Below are positions 1-5,067 of a stretch of DNA of 5,457 nt, one piece after another. Below the pieces are notes generated by a model. It worked only from the letters and a program-made list of their open reading frames with translations. It made no database searches and was not told the DNA's origin. How positions within the stretch are numbered: the stretch's first letter is position 1; every line of letters begins with the position of its first letter. The position numbers were made by a program, and so were the translations under genes. The stretch is from Ruminococcus sp. (lineage in GTDB: Bacteria > Bacillota > Clostridia > Oscillospirales > Ruminococcaceae), in NCBI GenBank assembly GCA_017544125.1, contig JAFYET010000088.1:1-5457 (forward strand), written 5' to 3'.

Positions 1-1314
1 ATACCCGTCCTCATCACGGTAGGCAGTGTCACCGGTGTGGTATACGCCGTCATGCCATGCCTTGTCGGTAAGCTCCTGATTGCTGTAGTATTCCTTGAAA
101 AGCCCCTGCTTTTTGCCCCTCTCAGCGTGAATGACTATCTCGCCAGTTTCGCCCGTCTTTACAGTGTTGCCATGCTTGTCAACAAGGTCAAGGTCATACA
201 TGGGCGAGGGCTTGCCCATTGAGCCTGCCTTGGGCTTCATGCCGTAGAAGTTCGCAATAGCTACGCACATCTCCGTCTGCCCGAAGCCCTCCATAAGCTC
301 GAGCCCCGTGTACTCCTTCCAGCGGTTGAACACCTCGGGGTTGAGGGCCTCGCCTGCAATGGTGGAGTATTTGAGCGACGAGAGGTCGTATTTTTCAAGC
401 CCCGCCTTAATAAAGAAGCGGTACATGTTAGGCGGTGCGCAGAATGATGTGATGTTGTATTTTTCAAGCACCGACAGCAAATTGTCGGGGTTGAACCTGT
501 CAAAGTCATAAACGAACACGGTAGCACCCACCGCTATCTGCCCGTACATCTTGCCCCACGCGCACTTAGCCCAGCCTGTTTCCGAAACTGTCAGGTGAAC
601 GGAGGTCTCGTCAAGGTGATGCCAGTGCTTTGCGGTTATGATATGCCCTGCTGCCAGCGAATGCTCATGCAGCACCATTTTCGGGTAGCCCGTCGTGCCT
701 GATGAGAAGTATGCAAGCATCGGCTCTTCCACCTTGGTGGGTATGCGCTCGAGGGTGTCGGGGTATTTCTCTATCTCGGTGTCAAAGTTAGTCCACCCGT
801 CACGGTCATATCTTGTAATAAAGCGTTCTGCCATGCCGTCATACTCTTCAAGCGCACGGTCGATGTGCAGTGTTACGTTATCCTCATGGGTAGCGAATAT
901 GTATTTTACATCAGCCGCCTTGAAGCGGTAAACATAGTCCTTCTTCATAAGCTGGCTCGTTGCGGGAATGAGTATAGCCCCTATCTTGTCAAGGGCATAG
1001 GCTATGAACCAGAACTGGTAGTGGCGCTTGAGCACAGCCATTACCGCATCGCCCTTTTTAACGCCGTGGGCTATGAGCATATTTGCCGTCATATTCGAGT
1101 AGCGTTTAAGGTCGCTTAATGTGAACTTCCTCTCCTCGCCGTTTTCGCTGACCCAGTAGAGCGCCACCTTGTCGGGGTAAAGCTCAGCCATTTTGTCTAT
1201 AACATCATACCCGAAGTTGAAATCATCAGGCAGCTTTAATTCAAACTTGTTTATAACACCGTTATCATCAAAGCCTTCCTCAACGAATTGCTTGTAAAAC
1301 TCACCTATCTGCAT
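1..1314 (-). CDS. AMP-forming acyl-CoA synthetase (acetyl/medium-chain type), 3'-truncated by window edge
   Basis: This enzyme would activate a carboxylic acid to an acyl-adenylate with ATP and then transfer it to CoA in the cytoplasm. The 438 visible codons begin MQIGEFYKQFVEEGF and read open to base 1. Adenylate-forming landmarks are in order: the phosphate-binding loop SSGTTGYPK (residues 204-212), SETGWAK (244-250, typical of ACSM/acetyl-CoA synthetase-like members), the adenine-site motif GFGQTE (343-348), and YHTGD (425-429), whose Asp binds the ribose. Family members are usually about 550 residues, so roughly 110 are missing, including the hinge and the C-terminal domain with the catalytic lysine. 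The start is the ATG at 1314-1312, with AGGAG at 1330-1326 upstream. The gene lies 311 bases downstream of the transglutaminase-like pair on the same strand and appears to have its own promoter. Family assignment is firm. The substrate (acetate, propionate, butyrate, longer or aromatic acids) is unresolved. Confidence 0.95.
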   Translation of the reverse strand, partial: MQIGEFYKQFVEEGFDDNGVINKFELKLPDDFNFGYDVIDKMAELYPDKVALYWVSENGEERKFTLSDLKRYSNMTANMLIAHGVKKGDAVMAVLKRHYQFWFIAYALDKIGAILIPATSQLMKKDYVYRFKAADVKYIFATHEDNVTLHIDRALEEYDGMAERFITRYDRDGWTNFDTEIEKYPDTLERIPTKVEEPMLAYFSSGTTGYPKMVLHEHSLAAGHIITAKHWHHLDETSVHLTVSETGWAKCAWGKMYGQIAVGATVFVYDFDRFNPDNLLSVLEKYNITSFCAPPNMYRFFIKAGLEKYDLSSLKYSTIAGEALNPEVFNRWKEYTGLELMEGFGQTEMCVAIANFYGMKPKAGSMGKPSPMYDLDLVDKHGNTVKTGETGEIVIHAERGKKQGLFKEYYSNQELTDKAWHDGVYHTGDTAYRDEDGY

Positions 1315-1341
1315 ATATCACAGGTCTCCTATCTATTCTAA

Positions 1342-1397
1342 ATGGGGGATGCCCCCATACCCCCACGCAGACCCACTCGGGGTCAGCTAAGGGGCAT
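1342..1397 (-). promoter_or_regulatory. GC-rich hairpins in the acyl-CoA synthetase leader, with mutually exclusive pairings
   Basis: A perfect 7-bp hairpin with a 3-base loop is present: ATGGGGG (1342-1348) pairs with CCCCCAT (1352-1358), 11 bases before the AGGAG ribosome binding site. A 5-bp hairpin pairs GACCC (1370-1374) with GGGTC (1380-1384). An alternative long-range pairing joins ATGCCCC (1349-1355) with GGGGCAT (1391-1397) and would disrupt the first hairpin. This could be leader-mediated control of translation, or a copy of a dispersed GC-rich palindromic repeat unrelated to the gene. The sequence alone does not separate these. It matches no riboswitch class I recognise. Confidence 0.4.
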
Positions 1398-1465
1398 TGC
1401 CTTTTGCCTCTTTTGTCTAACCTATTTTTTTGACAACTGTATTTCTTTTTTACACTTGTCTAAAA

Positions 1466-1482
1466 TATCATAACCTATGATA
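1466..1482. promoter_or_regulatory. Candidate operator at the start of the synthetase transcript (perfect inverted repeat)
   Basis: TATCATA (1466-1472) and TATGATA (1476-1482) form a perfect 7-bp-arm inverted repeat around the 3-base centre ACC. On the minus strand it begins 2 bases downstream of the TATAAT at 1485-1490, so it would overlap the predicted transcription start (about 1478). A dimeric repressor bound here would block initiation. The binding protein is unknown. Confidence 0.45.
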
Positions 1483-1484
1483 CC

Positions 1485-1513
1485 ATTATAGGGTGAATAT
1501 TGATAGATAAAAA
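1485..1513 (-). promoter_or_regulatory. Candidate promoter for the acyl-CoA synthetase gene
   Basis: The minus strand has a perfect TATAAT -10 hexamer (plus-strand 1485-1490). The -35 position at 17-bp spacing reads TTTTTA (1508-1513), only three of six consensus bases, so any promoter here is weak or needs an activator. It would give a leader of about 165 bases. The flanking inverted repeats at 1466-1482 and 1522-1535 support a regulated promoter. Confidence 0.45.
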
Positions 1514-1520
1514 TTTGAAC

Positions 1521-1554
1521 ATATTGTAAACAATAGCCTCACCCCCTACAATAT
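1521..1554. promoter_or_regulatory. AT-rich inverted repeats upstream of the synthetase promoter
   Basis: A small perfect inverted repeat pairs TATTG (1522-1526) with CAATA (1531-1535) across TAAA. A wider one pairs ATATTGT (1521-1527) with ACAATAT (1548-1554). The same 7-base words form the padR operator at 4628-4669. The position, roughly 30-75 bases upstream of the predicted start, suits an activator or an upstream repressor site. Such AT-rich words also arise by chance, so the support is weak. Confidence 0.25.
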
Positions 1555-1578
1555 CACCTTTTTCACCCCAAAATACAA

Positions 1579-1608
1579 ATATCCCCGCAGATCACTCCAC
1601 GGAGATAT
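1579..1608 (-). terminator. Terminator-like hairpin after the transglutaminase-like pair
   Basis: On the minus strand a 9-bp stem, with one G-U-type wobble in the RNA, is formed by plus-strand 1579-1587 and 1600-1608 around a 12-base loop. It starts 17 bases after the stop codon of the 1626-2981 gene. The following minus-strand bases (ATTTGTATTTT) are T-rich but interrupted, so it is not a textbook terminator. It would separate the pair from the acyl-CoA synthetase gene. Confidence 0.45.
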
Positions 1609-1625
1609 ATACTATAATTACTATA

Positions 1626-2981
1626 TTACTTCTTAGCCTTCTTTGACAGCGGCACCTCGTCAAAATCTCTGAACACCCACATCCAGCCGGTCTCGCCCGA
1701 CTCGAAGCTGTATGTCTTCTTGCCTATCTTTATCTCAGTTCTGAAATGCTGGCAGGAGCGCACGCTGGGGGTCATGCACTGCATATAGTGCCCCTTGTAG
1801 CCGAGTATGGTGAGCATCTCGGCAATTGCGCCGTTGTAGCTGTTGCACTGTCCTAATTTCTGTACAGTAACATTTGCGAAATAGCCGCCTGCGTTTGCTG
1901 CATACTTGTAGTCATACTCGTTGTTCTTGTTTATCCAGTTTATGGTGTAGAGCAGCTTCTGGGCATCTGTCCAGCCTGACTTGAAGTGCTCCTTTGCAAA
2001 CTTCTCATAAGCCGCCCTGCTTGCCTCGCTGACGTATGACTTGGTCTTGGTCGAGGTTATCGCACCCGTCTTCTTGTCTGCCGAGGTTATGTATGTGTAG
2101 TAGTAATTCGGCGCATTGTCAGCCTTTGCCTTGGGCAGCATCTTTGAAAGCAGCTGATACTCGTCGCTGAATGCGCTTTCAAGCTCTGCCATATCGTAGT
2201 AAGGCTCCTTAGCCTTGAAGCACTTGGCGTATGCCGTGCCGTTGCCTGCCGAATCCTGGTTGAAAGGTCTTACACAGAAGCGGTAGCCCCTGCTGTAACC
2301 CGAATCAGTCTCACAAAGCGCCTTTTTCTGACCGCTGAGCACATTGTACATACCAAATGTCATGCTGGTCTTGTCGGGGTCTTTTATAACTGCGAGCTTT
2401 TCCCACTTTTCGTCATAGGCGTTATATATGTATATAACATAGCCCATGCACTTGGTCTTGCCCCATTTGAGGGTTACCTTTGAGTCTTCGCCGTAGTAAT
2501 AACCGCTGCCGAGCTTGACCTTTATGCTCTTTATCTTGTATTCCTTTGAGCTTACAGGACCCGTTATCGCCTTGAAAGCCTTGCTCGATTTGCCCCATAC
2601 CTTGCTGCCGTCACTGTTATAATTGTATGCCCTTACTTTAAAGGTATACTCCGTGTCAGCTTCAAGCCCGGTTATCTTGCCGCTTAAGTCTTTTTTCCCG
2701 AAGTCGGCAGCCTTTTTATACTTGCCGTCTATAAGGCGGTATACCCTGTAGCCCTCAGCATTGCTTGCAGCTTTCCATTTGAGCGTTACAGATGTGCTGT
2801 TTGCGCTGTATTTCTTCACCTTGACCTTTGAAGGTGCCACGCCCTCATTCTCGGGGGCTGCCTTTGCGCTTACCCTGACAGGCTGCTCAAACACGCCTGC
2901 TTCGTTCATCATCGGCGCACCCGCCGACATAAGCATCACTGCGCACGCTGCGAGCGATACCGCTCTCTTTTTAAGTTCCAT
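1626..2981 (-). CDS. Exported FN3-FN3-transglutaminase-like protein, paralogue A
   Basis: 451 residues. A signal peptide is evident: basic MELKKR, a hydrophobic segment at about 7-22, and a possible signal peptidase I site after SAKA (38-41). Residues about 50-140 look like a fibronectin type III domain (SVTLKWKAASNAEGYRVYR, GLEADTEYTFKVRAYN). Residues about 147-258 form a second, more divergent FN3-like domain containing C178, C223, C236 and C254. Residues about 335-445 resemble the transglutaminase/protease-like fold, with candidate nucleophile C379 in KLGQCNSYN, H412 in QHFRTEIKIG, and E427 in YSFESGE where family members usually have Asp. No LPXTG, dockerin or SLH anchor is present, and the tail is lysine-rich. 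The start is shared with its paralogue, with GGAAG 9 bases upstream. It lies 40 bases behind the paralogue and is probably co-transcribed with it. Role unknown: amidase, peptidase or cross-linking of cell-surface or peptide substrates are possible. Confidence 0.88.
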   Translation of the reverse strand: MELKKRAVSLAACAVMLMSAGAPMMNEAGVFEQPVRVSAKAAPENEGVAPSKVKVKKYSANSTSVTLKWKAASNAEGYRVYRLIDGKYKKAADFGKKDLSGKITGLEADTEYTFKVRAYNYNSDGSKVWGKSSKAFKAITGPVSSKEYKIKSIKVKLGSGYYYGEDSKVTLKWGKTKCMGYVIYIYNAYDEKWEKLAVIKDPDKTSMTFGMYNVLSGQKKALCETDSGYSRGYRFCVRPFNQDSAGNGTAYAKCFKAKEPYYDMAELESAFSDEYQLLSKMLPKAKADNAPNYYYTYITSADKKTGAITSTKTKSYVSEASRAAYEKFAKEHFKSGWTDAQKLLYTINWINKNNEYDYKYAANAGGYFANVTVQKLGQCNSYNGAIAEMLTILGYKGHYMQCMTPSVRSCQHFRTEIKIGKKTYSFESGETGWMWVFRDFDEVPLSKKAKK

Positions 2982-3002
2982 GAATAAATACTTCCTTCCT
3001 TA
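2911..3002 (-). repeat. Near-identical 92-bp direct repeat, copy 1 (leader and signal-peptide start of paralogue A)
   Basis: This block matches 4307-4398 at 89 of 92 bases by my manual alignment, without gaps. It spans the first 71 coding bases and the 21 bases before the ATG, including the ribosome binding site. Identity stops abruptly upstream of that. It marks the edge of a tandem duplication, or a patch kept alike by gene conversion. Confidence 0.9.
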
Positions 3003-3021
3003 TTATAAATGCGGTCATTGC

Positions 3022-4377
3022 TTATTTTGCCTTCTTTGAAAGCGGCACCTGATCGTATTCTCTGAACAGCCAGTACCAGTTGCCCTCGCCCGTTTCAAAG
3101 CTGTAGGTCTTTTTGCCTATCTTTATTTCCGTTCTGTAATGCTGAGGGCCGCCGCCTGTCCACGACGTGTGATCCATGCATTGCAGATAATACCCCTTAT
3201 AGCCCATTATTGACAGCATCTCGGAGATAGCGCCGTTGTAGCTGTCGCAGGCACCGAGCTTCTCCTCCAGCACGTTTTCAAGATACTGGTCATAGCCCGC
3301 CTTGCCGTAATAATCGTATTCTATGTTTCGGTTTATCCAGTTGAGCGTGTAGAGTATCTTCTGCGCATCTGTCCAGCCCGACTTGAAGTGCGCCTTTGCA
3401 AACTTTGCATATACCTTTTTGCTCTTGTCGCTGACATAGTATTTCTGCTTTACCGAGCTTATCTCGCCGGTTTTCTTGTTCTTTGAGGTGGTGTAGAAAT
3501 CATATGAATCCGTCGCCACGCCCGTCTTTGCCTTTGGCAGCATCTTTGCAAGCAGCTTGTATTCATCACCGTAAAACTCCTCAAGCTCTGTTATGTCATA
3601 GTATGCCTCGCTTGCCTTGAAGCACTTGGCATATGCCTTGCCGTTTCCTGCCGAGTCTTTATTATAAGGTCTTACACAGAAGCGGTAGCCGTTGTTTGCC
3701 CCCTGCCCTGCATAGTTAAGAGACAGCTTCTGCCCCTTTGCCAGCGTCTGACCGTAGAAGGTGAATTTAGTATTATCAGCGCCCTTTACAGCTGCGACCT
3801 TTTCCCACTCTTCATAAATAGAGTTATATACATACAAAGCATAGCCTGTGCAGTCTGTCCTGCCCCATTTTAATGTTATCTTCTTGTCGTTCATGCCGTA
3901 TTCGTTAACAAACGGCTTGACGCTTACGCTCTTAATCTTGTATGCCTTATTGCTTACAGGTGCAGTGGTCGTAACATACGCCTTGCTTGTCTTGCCCCAG
4001 ATGGTGTTGCCGCCTGTGTCTTTTTTATAGCCCCTTACTTTAAAGGTGTAGCCGGTGTTTGCCTTAAGCCCTGTCACTTTAAGGCTTAAGGTGTTTGCAC
4101 CAACGTCCTTTACCTTTTTATATTTGCCGCCTTTGAGCTTATATACCCTGTAGCCCTTGACACCCGGTATCTTTTTCCACTTAATGGTGACAGAGGTGCT
4201 GTAGGCGCTGTAGCTTTTGATAACAGCCTGTGCGGGTATCTCACTCTCAGCGGCAGCCTTTGCGCTTGCCCTTACAGGCGGCTCGAACACGCCTGCGCTG
4301 TCCATAATCGGCGCACCCGCCGACATAAGCATCACAGCGCACGCTGCAAGTGATACCGCTCTCTTTTTAAGTTCCAT
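3022..4377 (-). CDS. Exported FN3-FN3-transglutaminase-like protein, paralogue B
   Basis: 451 residues, the same length as its downstream neighbour. The signal peptide is almost the same (37 of the first 42 residues identical by eye). An FN3 domain is at about 48-139 (SVTIKWKKIPGVKGYRVYK, GLKANTGYTFKVRGY). A second FN3-like domain is at about 146-256 with C176, C234 and C252. A transglutaminase-like domain at about 333-446 has candidate nucleophile C377 (KLGACDSYN), H413 (QHYRTEIKIG) and E428 (YSFETGE) in the usual Asp place. Between Cys and His it carries a Gly-rich loop (WTGGGPQH) differing from paralogue A. It is the first gene behind the consensus promoter at 4471-4500. GGAAG lies 9 bases before the ATG. 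The protein is presumably secreted or retained at the wall by the FN3 domains or basic tail. The substrate is unknown, and catalytic activity is inferred only from the Cys/His placement. Confidence 0.88.
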   Translation of the reverse strand: MELKKRAVSLAACAVMLMSAGAPIMDSAGVFEPPVRASAKAAAESEIPAQAVIKSYSAYSTSVTIKWKKIPGVKGYRVYKLKGGKYKKVKDVGANTLSLKVTGLKANTGYTFKVRGYKKDTGGNTIWGKTSKAYVTTTAPVSNKAYKIKSVSVKPFVNEYGMNDKKITLKWGRTDCTGYALYVYNSIYEEWEKVAAVKGADNTKFTFYGQTLAKGQKLSLNYAGQGANNGYRFCVRPYNKDSAGNGKAYAKCFKASEAYYDITELEEFYGDEYKLLAKMLPKAKTGVATDSYDFYTTSKNKKTGEISSVKQKYYVSDKSKKVYAKFAKAHFKSGWTDAQKILYTLNWINRNIEYDYYGKAGYDQYLENVLEEKLGACDSYNGAISEMLSIMGYKGYYLQCMDHTSWTGGGPQHYRTEIKIGKKTYSFETGEGNWYWLFREYDQVPLSKKAK

Positions 4378-4398
4378 GAATAAATACTTCCTTCCTTA
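4307..4398 (-). repeat. Near-identical 92-bp direct repeat, copy 2 (leader and signal-peptide start of paralogue B)
   Basis: Partner of 2911-3002 at an offset of exactly 1396 bases, with three mismatches. The shared part ends at 4398, 21 bases before the ATG. The upstream promoter-containing leader is not duplicated, consistent with paralogue A depending on read-through from this gene. Confidence 0.9.
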
Positions 4399-4413
4399 GT
4401 CAAAACAAGTCAC

Positions 4414-4444
4414 GGCTGTAAAGCCTGCCAAAAGGGTTACAGCC
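4414..4444 (-). promoter_or_regulatory. Leader hairpin in the transglutaminase-like mRNA
   Basis: Perfect 8-bp arms GGCTGTAA (4414-4421) and TTACAGCC (4437-4444) enclose a 15-base loop. It lies within the predicted leader (transcription start near 4464, ATG at 4377), about 20-50 bases into the transcript. The minus-strand bases after it (GTGACTTGTTTT) are mildly T-rich. It could stabilise the mRNA, act as an attenuator, or bind a regulator. No known riboswitch is recognised. Confidence 0.5.
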
Positions 4445-4470
4445 TATATCCAAATTTTAACCTTTCTGTA

Positions 4471-4500
4471 ATTATATCATATGGCACACCGTCTTGTCAA
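4471..4500 (-). promoter_or_regulatory. Consensus sigma-A-type promoter for the transglutaminase-like pair
   Basis: On the minus strand a perfect TTGACA (plus 4495-4500) and a perfect TATAAT (plus 4471-4476) are separated by 18 bp. The predicted start near 4464 gives a leader of about 87 bases. No other strong promoter is seen before either paralogue, so this probably drives both. Confidence 0.88.
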
Positions 4501-4503
4501 CCT

Positions 4504-4517
4504 AAAATGTACATTTT
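4504..4517. promoter_or_regulatory. 14-bp palindrome beside the -35 of the transglutaminase-like promoter
   Basis: AAAATGTACATTTT is a perfect palindrome centred about 46 bases upstream of the predicted minus-strand start and 3 bases from the -35 hexamer. That is a usual place for an activator contacting polymerase, or for a repressor occluding the -35. Its ATGT/ACAT core resembles half-sites reported for some PadR proteins (ATGT-N8-ACAT), but without the 8-base spacer. Confidence 0.45.
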
Positions 4518-4627
4518 TGTGTACTATAATATGTTTAAACAATCAACTTTTGTGTAAGTTTCACCAAAGCAGCGGCATTTTGTTTGCAGTGCATTATTAT
4601 TATCCAACAAATATTATAAAATTCAAG

Positions 4628-4670
4628 ATATTGTATTGACAAACAATATTATACGTGATATAATATTGTT
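4628..4670. promoter_or_regulatory. Overlapping palindromic operators at the padR promoter
   Basis: Main palindrome: AACAATATTATA (4642-4653) and TATAATATTGTT (4659-4670) are perfect 12-bp arms around CGTGA. It covers the promoter spacer and the whole -10. A second inverted repeat pairs ATATTGT (4628-4634) with ACAATAT (4643-4649) across 8 bases that include the -35. The two share the middle half-site, and their centres are about 17-18 bp apart. Autorepression by the adjacent PadR protein is the simplest reading, as PadR regulators commonly control their own operon. Direct binding is inferred. Confidence 0.75.
4636..4664 (+). promoter_or_regulatory. Perfect consensus promoter of the padR-HAAS operon
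   Basis: TTGACA (4636-4641), a 17-bp spacer, then TATAAT (4659-4664): both hexamers and the spacing are ideal for the housekeeping sigma factor. The start is predicted near 4671, giving a leader of about 70 bases before the padR ATG. A promoter this strong in front of a regulator gene suggests it is normally held off by the overlapping operator. Confidence 0.9.
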
Positions 4671-4740
4671 ACAGACAAAGAATAAGACATTTCAGATGAT
4701 TCCTGCGTGGCAGAGATAAATAATATGAGGAGGTTTGACT

Positions 4741-5046
4741 ATGGGCTTTCCGATAAGTGCGGCGCTGCTCGACTCAATGGTGCTCGCAATAGTCGAAAAG
4801 GAAGATACCTACGGCTATGAGATAACGAGAAACTTAAGAGAAGTTGCAGATGTCAGTGAATCGACCCTATACCCGGTGCTCAGGCGATTGCAGAAGAATA
4901 TGCTGCTTGAAACATATGACAGGGAGTATATGGGGCGCAACAGAAGATACTACCGGGTAACGGCGAAGGGCATAACGGCTCTTGATGATTACAAGAAAGA
5001 GTGGAAGCACCACAAGGAAATGGTCGATAAGATACTTGACCAGTGA
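4741..5046 (+). CDS. PadR-family winged-helix transcriptional regulator
   Basis: 101 residues, the short PadR form with a single C-terminal dimerisation helix. Family hallmarks are visible: the DTYGYEITRNL helix (22-32), the recognition-helix motif VSESTLYPVLRRLQ (38-51), the wing region with basic GRNRRYYRVTAKG (65-77), and a final amphipathic helix ALDDYKKEWKHHKEMVDKIL. PadR proteins bind palindromic DNA as dimers and usually repress. The ATG at 4741 is chosen because AGGAGG (4728-4733) sits 7 bases upstream. A TTG two codons earlier is in frame but badly placed. It precedes the HAAS gene by 21 bases in what is clearly an operon, and the operator-covered promoter suggests autoregulation. 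The inducing signal is unknown. Confidence 0.95.
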   Translation: MGFPISAALLDSMVLAIVEKEDTYGYEITRNLREVADVSESTLYPVLRRLQKNMLLETYDREYMGRNRRYYRVTAKGITALDDYKKEWKHHKEMVDKILDQ

Positions 5047-5067
5047 TTGTATTGGAGGAGAAAAGAT

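Larger units (their letters stand above)
1315..1625. other. Intergenic region: synthetase leader/promoter plus terminator of the upstream pair
   Basis: I see no credible gene in these 311 bases. Read on the minus strand from 1625, the region holds a terminator-like hairpin (1579-1608), an AT-rich segment with short inverted repeats (1521-1554), a perfect -10 hexamer (1485-1490), a 17-bp inverted repeat just downstream of it (1466-1482), and a GC-rich leader with hairpins (1342-1397). It ends at the ribosome binding site (1326-1330). The contrast between the very AT-rich 1400-1625 part and the C/G-run-rich 1340-1400 part is visible by eye. Confidence 0.7.
4378..4740. other. Divergent intergenic control region
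   Basis: 363 bases between the minus-strand transglutaminase-like pair and the plus-strand padR module. It contains the leader hairpin (4414-4444), the consensus minus promoter (4471-4500), a 14-bp palindrome (4504-4517), and the padR promoter and operators (4628-4670). In the stretch 4518-4627 I see only AT-rich sequence with a lone TATAAT (4525-4530) lacking a suitable -35. The padR leader (about 4671-4740) contains no convincing extra element. Confidence 0.75.

Noticed and set aside
261..527. Open frames on both strands inside the acyl-CoA synthetase region (for example 37-222, 308-511, 261-527, 695-1119)
   Set aside because: They overlap a long frame with full adenylate-forming enzyme motifs, lack family features, and have biased low-complexity translations.
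2940..2957. LAAC (residues 10-13) in both signal peptides resembles a lipoprotein lipobox
   Set aside because: It falls only six residues after the basic region, and the hydrophobic segment continues well past the Cys (to about residue 22), so signal peptidase II processing there is unlikely. A secreted type I signal fits better.
2982..3021. A separate promoter or terminator between the two transglutaminase-like genes
   Set aside because: The 40-base gap contains only the duplicated ribosome-binding leader and about 19 unrelated bases. No hairpin or hexamer pair is visible.
4525..4530. Plus-strand TATAAT as an additional promoter
   Set aside because: No acceptable -35 at 16-18 bp, and the perfect padR promoter lies downstream.
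4696..4719. Seven-codon reading frame (MIPAWQR) in the padR leader, a possible leader peptide
   Set aside because: No ribosome binding site precedes it and it has no run of regulatory codons. Probably chance.
4735..4740. TTG start two codons upstream of the padR ATG
   Set aside because: It would leave only one base between AGGAGG and the start codon. The ATG at 4741 has the proper 7-base spacing.
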